This document shows, piece after piece, positions 7,769 to 19,162 of a stretch of 64,000 nt of DNA. The position numbers and the translations under genes were made by a program. The notes beneath the pieces are model-generated. The model made no database searches and was not told where the DNA came from. It saw nothing but the letters and a program-made list of their open reading frames with translations. Origin of the DNA: Megalonaias nervosa (lineage: Eukaryota > Mollusca > Bivalvia > Unionida > Unionidae). Within the stretch, counting starts at the first letter, position 1. The number at the start of each line of letters is the position of its first letter. The stretch is from assembly GCA_016617855.1 (NCBI GenBank), contig JAECUM010009279.1:82546-146545 (forward strand). The letters run 5' to 3'.

Positions 7769-10700
7769 ATGCTGAAATTGCGAGATATAGCCAAGAAGAG
7801 TCTTATGGGAGAACCTGAAAAAATAGCGACTGCCTTTACAGGATTCGACAACAGTTATCGGTTTAATAAACAAATCGTACTGGTAAATTTTACTGCAACA
7901 AATCTCTATCATTTGCTAGAGCCAACTGTAAAACGTGAACTTGAAAAACATAAGGGTCTAAGAATATTAGTGCAATATCACGTTATATTTTCAAAGCTAC
8001 TTGTGACAGAGGGATCGACTGACAAAGAAATCGCAGACCCTTACATCAAAGCAAAATCGAGGCGTGTTTTGCTCGGGACTGATCTTTTGTCACTGGCTAA
8101 TGAAATACACCAAGAAATTTGGAAAAAGATAGAAGAATTTACTGAATTGGGTTCGGGTTGGAAGTTTGAAATGATCGAGAAAATTTTATTTCACACAATA
8201 AAATATGACGTATTACGCGGTAGTTCGTATATTGATTTGCCACCAAAAATGAAAAATAAAAAATGCTGTGTAAACGTTAAAAACCTCGATAACAGATGTT
8301 TCCAGTGGGCTATTCTTTCCGCGCTATTTCCAGCAGAAAAACACGCTGATCGTGTTGACAAGTATATTAGTCACGTGTCAAGATTAAATTTTAAAGGCAT
8401 TGACTTTCCAGTGGCAGAAAATCAAATACCAAGGTTTGAAAAGCAAAATAATGTTTCGATCAACGTTTTCGGACTAGACGAAAAAGAAAACGTCTATCCA
8501 AGATATATTTCAGAAAAAGCTTCCCAATCGACTATAAACTTACTGTTTTATAGAAATCATTACGTTTGGATCAAAAACTTCAATGGACTAGTTGGCGGAC
8601 AGTATAATAAACGAAAGAAGAAAACGTTCTTCTGTTATCGCTGTTTACACGGTTGTACGGACGACGAAATATTACAAAAGCATTTGCAGTACTGTAGTGA
8701 CGTACAACGAATAACGATGCCGTCCAAAGAAAATAGCGTGTTACAGTTTGTCAATCACCATCACAAACTAAAAATTCCTTTCGTCATATACGCTGATTTC
8801 GAATGTTTACTTCAGCCTGTACTTGGCGTAGAAAATAATCCTAACCAATCGAGTACAAGAAAAACTCAAAATCATGTTCCGTGCGGAGTAGCGTATAAGA
8901 TAGTTTGTTGTGCTGATTCGAGATTATCCAAACCAATCAAATTATATCGTGGTAAAAATCCAGCTGTCTGGCTTCTCAAGCGGTTGATTAGCGAAGTTGA
9001 TAATATATTTTATCGTTTGAAAAGAGTAACTCCAATGATTAAACTGACACCTCAACAAGAATCTGATTATGAGCAAGCAGAAATTTGTCATATTTGTGAA
9101 AAAGCTTTTGACGATAACAAAAAAGTACATGACCATTGCCATTTGACCGGACATTATCGCGGAGCGGCTCATGATCAGTGCAATTTAAAATTTCATGCTC
9201 CAGATTTTATTCCGGTTATTCTTCACAACTTTCGAGGATATGATAGCCACATTATCGTAGAAGCTTTTGGTGATCCTGACGTAAAATCTCGTTTAAAACT
9301 CGATAACGTAATCAAATGTATTCCAAATAATTTTGAAAAGTATATGTCAGTTACGCTAGGTAAGTTGCGTTTTATTGACAGCCTGCAGTTTATGGCAGCA
9401 TTATTGGATGAGCTGGTAAAAAGTTGTAGCGAGTTTGATAACTTACAAGATTGTTTTGGTGATAAATTTAATCTACTGACCAAAAAAGGAGTATTTCCGT
9501 ACGAGTATCTCGATGATTGGAGTAAATTTGATGAAACTTCGCTACCTGACAAGGACAAATTTTACTCACAACTTAAAAATGAAAATATAACCGATGATGA
9601 TTACAAATATGCACAAGATATCTGGAAAGAATTTGATTGTAAGACGTTTGGAGATTATCATGATTTGTATCTAAAAACTGACGTCTTATTGCTGGCGGAC
9701 GTATTTGAAAGTTTTCGAAAAGTGAGCTATAACAATTATGGACTAGATCCTTGTTGGTATTATTCTGCTCCCGGGCTGTCGTGGGACGCATTGTTAAAGT
9801 TTAATAAAGTAAGGTTAGAATTACTGACTGACGTTGATATGTTCAATTTTATCGAAAAAGGTATTCGAGGCGGTATTAGCATGATAACAAAAAAGTATGC
9901 GGAAGCAAACAATAAGTATATGAAAAAGTATAATCCTGAGCTTCCTTCGAAGTATATAATTTATCTAGATTGTAATAATTTGTACGGTTATTTTATGGCA
10001 GAACCAATGCCTTTTGGTGGATTTCGTTGGATCACGGCTGAGCAATTTCTATCAGAGACAGAAAAAAAGATACCCGACGATGTTTCGTACTTCGTTGAAG
10101 TTGATCTCGATTATCCAACTTCGCTACACAATTTACACAACGATTATCCCTTCTGTGCGGAATCGATGATAATAGATTATAGTACGTTATCTCCAGAACA
10201 ACAAGCGTTAGCATCACCAAGACAAACTTCTATGGTAAAAAAACTAGTGCCAAATTTACTCGATAAGAAAAATTATGTTTTACATTACAAAGTTTTAAAA
10301 CAAGCAGTAGATGCTGGTCTTGTGTTGAGGAAAGTTCATAGAGTTTTAAAGTTTAATCAGTCGCCGTGGATGAAAGGTTATATTAACTCAAACACTTCGA
10401 GAAGAGCTGCAGCAAAAACTGATTTTGAAAAAAAACTTCTTTAAGCTCATGAACAATTCCGTTTTTGGTAAGACGATGGAGAATATTAGGAAACGCGTAA
10501 ATATCGAGCTAGTTAATGATATCAATCGCAGAAACAAACTTGTCAGACGATGATTTTGTTAGCATGAAAATTGTTAATGAAAATCTTGTCGCGATACAAA
10601 GAAGAAAAACAAATCTAAAACTAAACAAGCCGATTTACGTTGGAGCTTCCGTGTTAGATTTATCAAAATAGCTGATGTACGATTTTCTTTACAATTTTGT

Positions 10701-11235
10701 TAAAAATCAATGGCCGTCCAGTAGACTATTGTTTACTGATACCGACTCGCTCGTGTATGAAATCGAATGTGAGGACGTCTATCAGGATATATATGATAAT
10801 CGACATCTGTTTGATCTTTCCGATTACCCTCGTGACAGTAAATTTCATGACGACACGAATAAAAAGGTTATTGGTAAGTTCAAAGATGAAATGAACTCGA
10901 GCACCATCAAATATTTTATCGGATTGCGCAGTAAAATGTACGCGGTATTGCTAGATAATAATAAAATAACGAAAAAGGCAAAAGGTCTACCTCGCGATTT
11001 TGTTAAAAAGTTTATGAAATTTGATGATTACAAGTACGCGCTTGATGGCGGTGTTAGTTTTATAAGAGCAATGGCTATTCGAACGAATCATCATAAACTT
11101 GAAACAGATGTCATTATCAAACGCGGATTGAGTAATTTTGATGACAAACGTTATTGTGAAAATGGAGTAGATACATTTGCACTTGGTTATTATTTTGATG
11201 ATAGATCTATACTCGATATTATATTCGATGACTAA
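7769..11235 (+). pseudogene. Protein-primed family B DNA polymerase, copy A (3' part broken)
   Basis: Replicates the linear element. Start chosen at ATG 7769 (MLKLRDIAKKS) because copy B has the same N-terminus. N-terminal region contains VNVKNLDNRCFQWAIL and a C2H2-like finger near 8630-8690. Exonuclease motifs: YADFECL (about 8790), NFRGYDSH (about 9230), YLKTDVLLLAD (about 9670). An EndoVII-like Cys/His insert (CHIC, DHCHLTGHYRGAAH) lies at 9085-9190. Polymerase motifs: DCNNLYG (about 9970), [11 protein letters not shown] (about 10450), FTDTDSLVY (about 10735) with both catalytic aspartates kept. Breaks: frameshift in an A-run at 10430-10440, another near 10550, and TAG at about 10672 in place of a conserved Trp. 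Confidence 0.93.
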
Positions 11236-11243
11236 GGTATGAA

Positions 11244-11267
11244 ATTTTATCTAAACTTTAGAAATAA
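11244..11267 (+). promoter_or_regulatory. TCTA-type promoter box before 149-aa gene (A)
   Basis: ATTTTATCTAAAC, TCTA at 11250-11253, 13 nt from the ATG. Copy B has TTTTGTCTAAAC at 34789-34800 with the same 13-nt spacing. Confidence 0.45.
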
Positions 11268-11719
11268 TGTTTGAAAATTTGACAGTCACAAATAGTTACA
11301 ATAGCAAGATCAAATATCTAATGATGAACGGCAAACAGTTGACAGTTGAAATTAATAATGAAACATCAGGTATATGTTTTACCGCAGTTCGAGGCGAGCT
11401 AAAACTTTCACTTGCCAGATCTGATGACAGCGAGTATTTCAATTACCTCGAACAACTGAGCCAGAAGTTGTTAGCGGAATTTAAAAACCTTCACAATCCG
11501 ATCAGCCAATAAAAATATACTAAACTTACAATCGGTCTTGATCGATCAAAAGTATATTTTATCGACAAAAAATATCCTCTTAACAAATCGCAAATAAAAG
11601 ATTTATTTGAGTCTCGTCGCTGTGTGAGCGGTAAAGTAAAGTTTAGTCTCTACTATCGTGATGATGAAATATTTCTAATATCAACAGTAGAAACATTGAT
11701 AATTGGTAATGAGGTATAA
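11267..11719 (+). pseudogene. 149-aa unknown Polinton protein, copy A (nonsense)
   Basis: Starts MFENLTVTNSYNSKIK and matches the intact 149-aa ORF of copy B. In copy A a TAA follows LHNPISQ at 11510, and the remaining third (LFESRRCVSGKVKFSLY) is readable in the same frame up to a stop at 11719. No known family is recognised; it is a small alpha/beta-looking protein. It is preceded by TTTTATCTAAAC 13 nt before the ATG, as in copy B. Confidence 0.6.
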
Positions 11720-11726
11720 ACAATAT

Positions 11727-11840
11727 ATGAAAAACGTCACTTACTTGATTCCGCTCGGTGAAGACGTCCTCTTGAAAGTGCCTCAGAAGGAAATTTTACC
11801 TGCCTTATATACTAATAGATCTGCGTGGGCGTTTTTCTAG
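11727..11840 (+). other. Truncated 37-codon ORF at the right breakpoint of copy A
   Basis: ATG at 11727 opens a short frame beginning MKNVTYLIPLGEDVLLKVPQ, which looks like the start of a genuine Polinton gene, with the same short AT-rich spacer after the previous gene. It ends at TAG 11838-11840 inside GTTTTTCTAGAAATTCC, which belongs to the following unrelated repeat. No counterpart exists after the 149-aa gene of copy B. It may mark the junction where copy A was truncated. Confidence 0.35.
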
Positions 11841-11921
11841 AAATTCCATGTGATTATGACAGTCTAGAAATTCCATGATTATGAGTCATTTTGCGTAGGC
11901 GTTTTCTGGAATGTTCTAGAA
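11829..11921. promoter_or_regulatory. Heat-shock-element cluster
   Basis: At 11904-11921 the sequence TTCtgGAAtgTTCtaGAA is four perfect alternating nTTCn/nGAAn units, the textbook heat-shock factor site. Two further sites, TTCtaGAAatTCC at about 11835 and cTCtaGAAatTCC at about 11862, lie just upstream. The phrase GCGTRGGCGTTTTCT precedes the first and last, so the cluster looks like a duplicated promoter segment. It lies 370 bp before the Gln-rich ORF. Confidence 0.55.
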
Positions 11922-12291
11922 CATGTTACCTGGCTTGGCTGATGAATGTATTATTGATTTTTCAGGCTGCGTACATGAGGCAACATCTGTTACAAGCAAA
12001 TCACTGTAGAGTATTGATCTTCCAGACTGCATTACTGTAGTAATCTGGGGATGGGCTCATTTAATCTCAAAATATATTTGGGCTAGGATCTGCCTTTTAG
12101 TTTTTAGAAAATCGTTTGGGGTGGGAATTTTAGGGTCTCTGAGAGAGTAATTTGTATTTGTTCTGAGAGTGGGGAGGGGGTGGAAAGAGGTCTTGGGCTG
12201 GAATCGACCTTTTCCCTTACTACTGTATTTACCATAGAAAATGTAATAGAGTGGTTTAACGGGGCACACCACACATAAATGTCCAGGAAAC
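11922..12291. other. Leader region with no recognised gene
   Basis: No coding sequence is supported. The stretch separates the heat-shock-element cluster from the ATG of the Gln/Lys-rich frame and is purine-rich (GGGGAGGGGGTGGAAAGAGG) near 12170. It could be the 5' untranslated region of that unit. Confidence 0.4.
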
Positions 12292-12991
12292 ATGGATCAG
12301 CAACACCAGCAAGAAAAAACCCAACAGGACAAAACAGACTTAAGAACTGAAATAGAAACAACAAAACAGCAACTAAGACCCAAGACACAGCATCTAGAAA
12401 GCCAACAACTACCAAAATCACCAGAGAAAATATCTACACAACAACAGCAACAACAATTAAAACAGCCTAAACAACAAGATCCAAAGCATATACAGCCGAG
12501 CACGGAAGTACAACAGAAACAACAATCACAAATTTCTAAACAAAAACCGACAGAAACATCGAAGACAGCCAACAAGACTAACCAAATTCACAAACACAGC
12601 CGGGATCCAGCCAGAAAACAGACGCCCAAGGGAACAAACAACAGAATACTCAAATTAAAAGTAAAAAAAAAAACAACAGACAAAATTACAAGCAACCCCA
12701 ATAGTTGAAACATCAGGAAAAAATCCACAAAAGCACGAAATCAACAAACAGGTAGAAATGGCTTTGACATTGGCAACACTGGGCTCGCAAACAGGGACCG
12801 AAACAGAGACAGAAAAAGAAAAAGAAATTAAGAGAGAAAAAAGGAGAGCTAAAAGAAGGAGAAAACTAGAAACGGAAGAACAACGCAGGAAAGAAATGGA
12901 GGATTGCTTTTTAAAGGAGGACGAAACCCTTGATGAGGAATGGACTCAGCGAGAAGCGGAGGACTATTTCCTTCAAGAAGAAGAATATTGA
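12292..12991 (+). pseudogene. Gln/Lys-rich then coiled-coil ORF, one frameshift
   Basis: Not recognised. The first ORF (12292-12708) is extremely Gln/Lys/Thr-rich, including a run of six Gln. The frame of the second ORF (12758-12991) is open back to the A11 run at 12663-12673, so a single indel in that homopolymer splits what was probably one protein of about 230 aa. The second half is a charged helix (EKEKEIKREKRRAKRRRK) ending DYFLQEEEY. The stop is followed by A14. Such a protein could be a retroelement ORF1 or a retroposed gene; there is no reverse transcriptase next to it. Coding status is uncertain. Confidence 0.35.
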
Positions 12992-12999
12992 AAAAAAAA

Positions 13000-13875
13000 A
13001 AAAAAATATATTATATACACATACAAAACAGACAACCACTACAAAATAGAAATATGTAAAATTTCAACAACACATAATACTTCAGACAAACTGTACCATA
13101 CAGGAAAAAAAAATACAATATAGCACATCTTGACATGTAGGGCAGGAGGGCCTCCCTAAATGGTCTGCAAAGATCAAACAGGGAGAACACCCTCCACAAA
13201 AAATAAAAATGCCACGAGAAACCTCCCGATTTTTGGTCACAATCTATGGGTTTTTTTTAATTCAGTCTCCCTACTTGGCTTTTGAAAAATTGACAGGTAT
13301 GCCTTACACCCCGTTTTACAGAACTACGGTAATTGTGATAATATTATGGAATGAAAGGCAATTACACATCAATGTACTGGTTAGTTGCCGGTCAAAATTC
13401 CGTCTTACCACAAGCCAGTTTCGGGATTTTAAAGATTAACTGGCCGATTTTGCTGTTGGAAAACGAAAGACAAATCCGCCAAATATCAATAAAGGAGACG
13501 AAGAAATATCAAGCTTTAAATTGTGTGGAAAGTTATGTTGTTCAGCCAAAACACAAAACATAGATTGATGATGATCTTAGTTGATCTATAATGAGAATTT
13601 TAACCTTTATTATTACCATTCTTCGTGAACATGTAAGTTATGCTGGTTATGTGCCTTGTACAATTAAACGTGCGTAACTTTTCATAAATATTACCTCAGT
13701 TTGCAGATCGCTTATATCATTGAAAATGAGGAACTCGTGAGCGTGTGATTCACTGTAAATGGCACAGCTATTAAGGACTAGCTGAAATGTTATCCGGAAG
13801 AATGAAATTTGGTCGAAACAATGAATAAAGCAAAATCAGCATCTAATACATTTGGGAATAAATAAGGATTAAAGT
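13000..13875. other. No gene recognised
   Basis: AT-rich, with A-runs and short ORFs on both strands but no family signature, conserved motif or repeat shared with the rest of the window. Confidence 0.5.
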
Positions 13876-14294
13876 GACGCTATGCACGCTTTACACCGTG
13901 TAAGTACTGTACATTATAGTTCAGCCTTGTCTCTCGGGTAAACTCAACCGGCCCGCGAATTATGAAGTCTGTATTTACCTTAATTTAATTTCGTGTTGGA
14001 GAAATCAGAAAATATGCACATGCAGAATAATAATAAAATCAATCATAGTACTTGATAACAGTTTAAGAACTGTCGGGACACCGAAAATGATATTTTTTTG
14101 CATGCATATGTCTAAGCACACAGAAAAAATCTTTCTTTTTTTTTCGTGTCCCAAGATTTACAGCTTATACCGTAGTTAACAAAAAGACTTAAAAACTGTC
14201 AAGTTTAGACATTGGCCCGCGGATAAGCCGACCTCCCCCCCCTTCCAGGCCTTGATTTTTTCCTAAATTATTCGGTTTATACGCGAGTATATAC
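13876..14294 (+). repeat. 0.41-kb dispersed repeat, left copy
   Basis: Begins GACGCTATGCACGC and ends TACGCGAGTATATAC. A second copy in the same orientation lies at 37775-38181, differing by few substitutions and small indels. The boundaries are abrupt at both ends. It contains the complementary-looking pair GCCCGCGGATAAGCCGACC / TTTATACGCGAGTATATAC near its right end. No coding capacity. The family is not known to me. Confidence 0.8.
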
Positions 14295-15320
14295 TTGGGG
14301 GGGGGGGGGGCACCAGACAGATGCCCCCCCACTAACCCCAAGAAATAAAAGTTTTTATGTTTAAGTGTATGCCCCTCAGAGGTGTTGCAAGTGTATCTAG
14401 TTTAAAACAGAATTTTGATCCCAATTTTGAGTGGGGTATTTTTTATCCCTAGTGTTATCTAAAAGATGAGTTTCCCGCTCTGCTTTTAGTCGCCAGATGG
14501 GAGAACATCACCTTTTTCTATCCAGTGACCTTTGCCAAAGGGTCCCTATGTCCTGTGTATGCTATCTGTGTAATGCTATAATGTGTGTATGCTATAGATG
14601 TATATGTAAGGACGGCATAGTAACCACATTCTTTCAAAGTTTTCTATTGGAAGAAAAAATTATTATCCAAGACAAATTTTTTTAATTTTTTTTTTTTTTT
14701 TTGGATCGTTTGCTAATTTAGAATTTTGTATAAGAAACGATGTACTAATTATGAATTTTTTTTAATTTTTTTATTTTTTATTTTTTTTTTTAAATAAAAC
14801 CTATTGTTTTAAATGAGTGTAGAATTGTGTGTCGTTTCTTATTTTAATTGAAATAAAGGAGGTTGGTCATAAGACCAGTCTGTAAGGAACCACATGTCTT
14901 TATTTATAAAACTGACATGCTTCTCTTAACAAGACATAGCTCTATTCCAAATCCTCCAGCATTTAAAACCCAATATAAAAGTCCAAAAGAGAATGCATAT
15001 TTTTAAAAGCTTGTTGTTAGTCCCTTTTTGTATCTGGAATCCATTTACGTAAAAGAAAAAGAAAACCCCTTGTGTTTGTGTTTTGCATGTCCATTTTCTG
15101 TACATGTCTTTTTCGGAGGCTCTTCCAACGGCCTTCCCACTTCGTGTAGCGCCTTGTGGTATAGCCCGGTGGCGTTTCTGTCTCCTACTTCATCAATGTG
15201 CAGAGACCCTGTCCCTTATATATTACTTATAAAATTGATTTCCATACAGAAAAAAAAAATTATTTATCTAATTATATTAGTACCAGGATTCCAGTTCTAT
15301 AGGGTTGATTAGTAAAAAAA
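14295..15320. other. Gene-free stretch, possibly the 3' UTR of the minus-strand LINE
   Basis: Opens with a run of 14 G and contains T-rich tracts at 14684-14702 and 14757-14795. On the minus strand these would be A-rich tails downstream of LINE ORF2, so the LINE may end here, but no target duplication could be matched. No protein signature is present. Confidence 0.35.
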
Positions 15321-18300
15321 TTATTTGAAGGGAGATAAGATAAAAAGAAAAATATTGAAGTAAAAATAGTTTTCCAGGGAAATATGTGTTTTTATTAAGA
15401 TCGTAAAATTTCGGTTAATTTCCGAAATATCAAAAATTTGGGAATTTAAATGGGACAGGTTATTTACGTATAACAATAACCTGTCCACTATCTCGCATAG
15501 TGTCAATTAAATAATTAATTCGAAAAGCGTTTTTTTTCCGAATTTCGCATCTAAGTATAAAATTCTATTTCTCTGGTATTTACTTGTTTTGGCTGTAGAA
15601 ATAATGATATTGTCCCTTATCCCTTTTTTATTTTTGCAATCTATCATAACATGTGCTTTTGTAAAGTTGCACGCTTTACATAGGAGACACTTTGGTATTA
15701 CTTTAATCATACCTTCCTTTTTGCAACTTCGCCGGTGAGCCAAACATCGTGAAGACATTTAAAAATAATACTTTGAATTTTTAAAGATTTAATATTTGTC
15801 CAGTTTATCCAGGAAAAATTCCAATCTACCTCCCCCCCCCCCAGTTTTCCATTTCTACTTTGCATCTTTGGTTTTTTTGCATAAAAATCCCTTATTAAAC
15901 CATGTGTTTTTACTCCCTTCCCAAATTTCTTTAATATCCCTGAATTTAAAAATCAAATCTTTTATATATTTAAATCTTTTATCTACAAGTAATTTTTTAG
16001 TTAGAGAATTATTCCTGAAGATATCAGTTCTATTTCTGTTAATAAATACAAATCAATAAATATATATAGCTTCCCACGGCATATCCGGTGTCGCTTTAAT
16101 TTTTAAGAATCTATTTAAAATATTGGCTTCCTGCATCCATTTTAAATTTGGTAAAGCTAAGCCTCCCCCTTTATTTTCTCTATAAAGTGTCTCCTTTTCA
16201 ATATAATGTAATTTAAAGTTCAGATATAATTTATTATATTCTTATCAATATTATTTAATACCTTATAATGCAGATCTAAAGACCTTAAAATGTAATTTAT
16301 GTTGGAATAAAAATAAGTTTTCGCAACTTGCACTCGCTCCATAATACACAATGGCGTTTGTGCCCAGATTTCAATATTTTTATTTACCTTATTTTTAAGA
16401 TTTTGTAAGTTCTCTAATTCCTCATTTTTGCCAAAGTGTATACCTAAGGTTTTGACCTTATCTTTTATTAAGTGGAGGGGGGGGGGGGCCCAGGGTGGTT
16501 TCCTCTCCAGTTTCCTATTTTTAAGATTTCCGTTTTTTCGTGATTGATTTGCGACCCCGAGGCTTTACCGAAATTTTCATATTCTTTTTCTAGATGTTTA
16601 AAAGAATTGGGGTCTCTTATAAAGTTAGTGCAATCATCAGGATGTTGGAGCATTTTAAATTCCTCTCTCAGGTTTGGGACCTTAATTCCTTCAATAAGTT
16701 TATTAGTCCTTATTTTTATACTTAGTATTTCAATCGCTATTACATATAATAGCATAGACAGAGGACAGCCTTGTCTAACCGACCTCTGTATTTCAAATTT
16801 TGCCAGGATACCGCCATTTACCTGTACTCTTGCGGTTATGTCTCTGTACAGGGTTTCGGTCCATTTTCGGAAATTCTCTCCGAAACAAATTTTTCGAGTA
16901 CTTTTTGTACATAGTTGTACTCAATTCTGTCAAAAGCTTTCTCTTGGTCAAGAAGTACCATAGCACTTCTTCGACCTGAATCCTTAATAAATTCTATTAT
17001 TGTCTTGATATTTAGAATATTATTCTGAATATCGTTCCCGGTAGCTCCACATGTTTGGTTTTTGTTGATTATAGTATTCATACACTGTATAATTCTATTT
17101 GCTAATATTTTGCTTAAAATTTTGTAATCATTATTTAGGAGGGAGATGGGCCTCCAGTTTTTTAAGTCTTTTTTATCACCTTTCCCTTTATATATTAATG
17201 TTATTAAGCCCTCCCTCATTGTATCCGTCATCTTATTATTTTTTAAAAGTATATTGTTATACAAAGATTCCATAATCGGCGCTAACTCACGTTGGAATTT
17301 TCTATAAAATTCCCCCTTGAGTCCATCTCTTCCTGGCGTCTTCCTTTTGGCTAGGGAGTTGATAGTTTTTATAATTTCTTCTTTAAAAATGAAGCTATCA
17401 CGTAAGTATTTATGTTCTGATGTAATTTGCTCACATTTGACATCATTTAAATATATATTTATTAGATCACCTTTTATATTTTGAGATTTGTACAGATTAC
17501 TGTAAAATAATTTAATTTTGTCCAGGATTTCACATTTTTTATTAAATATAGTGTCCTTATCAATTAAAACATTTAGATTTTTTTCCTCTCCTCTTCTAAA
17601 TTCTTCCCTTTTAAAAAGTCCCCTGGCTTTTGTATATAGATCCGAAAATTTACCCGCCCTAATCTCTATCCCCCTATTTTCCTCTTCCCCGATTTCTTTT
17701 AGTTGTTTTTGCAAAAGAGTTTGCTTTTCTTTGTCATTTTCTTTTTTAAGTTGTCTAACTATTTCCTCTTTCTCTTTCCTTCTTAATTCACTTAATCTTC
17801 TACTAAAACTTAAAGCTATGTTTTTAATTTTCTTTTTAAAAATGTCCCATTGAACTAATATATCTTCCCCCTCAGTTGTAAAAAGTCTATTTATTAATAA
17901 CTTTATTTCATTTGTGAATTCTTCATTATCCAGAAGTCTATTATTTATTTTCCAAGTTCCCTTACCCCATTTAGTCCTAAGTTTAGTTTTAATTTTAAGT
18001 TCAATTAATTTATGATCAGATATTTTAAAGTCCATGATTTTTGCATCTTCATATAGCCCTTTGTTTAAAAAAAGTCCCATAAAATTTATCTAACCTACTT
18101 GCTAATCCATTTTTATATTCATAGGTATACTCTGTACGAAGTAAATTTAATTTTCTGTATATGTCATTTAAATTATGTTTTTTTTTAAGAAATCCTATCA
18201 TGTTTTTCCTAAAGATAATATCATTTGAAGTTAAATCCCCCACCCTATCTATATTATCGCTTACCCAGTTAAAATCCCCATCAATCACTAATTCCTCCAT

Positions 18301-18704
18301 AGAAAAATCACTTATATATTTATCAAAATTCTCAATAAAATCGGCTTTTTTTGTATTTATTCGCTCGAAAATATACATTACTTATGTTTATCTTATTAAC
18401 TCTAACATGAAGTACTCTACCTTCAAAATATTTTTCCCCTTTTATTTTCTCCCAATTTAGATAATTTTTGTTTTTAATTATTATAGCTCCCCCCCCCACT
18501 TACGTCATTATTTATATAATTACTTATTAAAACAATTGCATCCAGTTTTACCTCTGTATAAGCTATTAAGTCTTTTGTAAAACCGTTATGCGTTTCCTGG
18601 ATTAAAATAATATCATAGTTATTGAAATTACGTAATTTATCAATTTTGTCTTTATTTATGCCATGTATATTTATTGGGGCTATATGGAAGCTTGATCCCT
18701 CCAT
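15321..18704 (-). pseudogene. LINE ORF2: APE endonuclease and reverse transcriptase
   Basis: Start ATG at 18704 (MEGSSFHIAPINIHGI), overlapping the ORF1 stop at 18682-18680 by about 20 bp. The endonuclease has IILIQETH, VIDGDFNWV and ISDHKLI, spread over three frames with breaks near 18475 (C-run) and 18060. The RT core (18080-16836) has a Lys/Glu-rich linker, then NWRPISLL, NQTCGATG and LDQEKAFDRIEY. It is frameshifted near 16840; the next block has HPDDCT where a DD catalytic box is expected and SGSQINHEKTEI. The C-terminus around 15750-15510 carries Cys/His residues (CLLCKACN) that may be a zinc knuckle. A decayed, non-functional copy. Confidence 0.85.
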
Positions 18705-19162
18705 TTTAGTACTATTTTAGTACTATTATTTTTAATAAAAAAACCCATCACATAAAAGTTTGAGGGGATTTTTTTTGCGTCCTGTCTGTTTATGGAAACA
18801 ATACGGACGCCAGTTTTCACTCCTGGGAAACCCCAAACTGTCGCCATTTTATGTCTCCTGACTTCAGTCTGGAGTTTTCACTCTATCTTTGCAATCACCT
18901 CTTCCGTCTCAACTTCTAGCGGCAGCCCCGACACAGAAAGGTCGATGGGTCTTGCTTCCACCTCTCTAACTATTGGGGGGGGGGGGTTATATACCCTTGC
19001 TTTCTCCCCTCTTACTTCCAAGTAATCTTTATCAATAAGGGGCTTCTGATACTCTTTAGGGTAGATAACAAATTTGTTGTACACCGCATTTTGTATGCCC
19101 TCTATTTTGGAGATATCGCATCCTTGCACCTTTGGTGCTTTCAGTATGTCGGCTTGTCTGGG
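18680..19162 (-). pseudogene. LINE ORF1, C-terminal part (interrupted by Polinton)
   Basis: Continues the ORF1 frame that begins at 37337. The reading frame fits when the Polinton and one copy of the CTGGG duplication are ignored. Visible blocks are RQADILKAPKVQ, YNKFVIYPKEYQ and an RRM-like stretch. A frameshift near 18875 separates these from WGFPGVKTGVRIVSI and IPSNFYVMGFF, typical of the Tx1-type ORF1 end. ORF1 proteins bind the LINE RNA. Confidence 0.7.

Larger units (their letters stand above)
1..11820 (+). mobile_element. Maverick/Polinton copy A, partial (left end outside window)
   Basis: Colinear with copy B from the middle of the coiled-coil gene through the 149-aa gene downstream of PolB. 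Order, strands, spacers and even the short tail-to-tail overlaps match, but the proteins are clearly diverged, so this is a separate lineage of the family and not a recent duplicate. No terminal inverted repeat resembling 36525-37170 is found after the last gene. Similarity stops near 11.72 kb, and a 37-codon ORF then runs into unrelated DNA, so the right end is truncated or replaced. The left end, ATPase, fibre and TIR genes would lie upstream of the window. Confidence 0.93.
15321..19162 (-). mobile_element. Tx1/L1-like LINE, 3' segment (3' of the Polinton insertion)
   Basis: Carries most of ORF1, all of ORF2 and the downstream end of a non-LTR retrotransposon on the minus strand. The remaining 5' segment is at 37171-37774, on the other side of Polinton copy B. 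Assigned to the Tx1/L1 group from the two-ORF layout, the APE-type endonuclease and the RT block NWRPISLLNNDYKILSKILA. Confidence 0.85.

Noticed and set aside
11821..11960. Right terminal inverted repeat of Polinton copy A
   Set aside because: No similarity to the copy B TIR and no AGTAGT-type end or target duplication found.
12104..12575. Cys/Phe/Leu-rich ORFs on the minus strand
   Set aside because: They are the complement of the Gln-rich reading frame and its leader (CAA/CAG read as TTG/CTG).
16544..18460. Plus-strand ORFs over the LINE (Ser/Leu/Phe-rich)
   Set aside because: Antisense shadows of the AT-rich ORF2; the minus strand carries all reverse transcriptase motifs.
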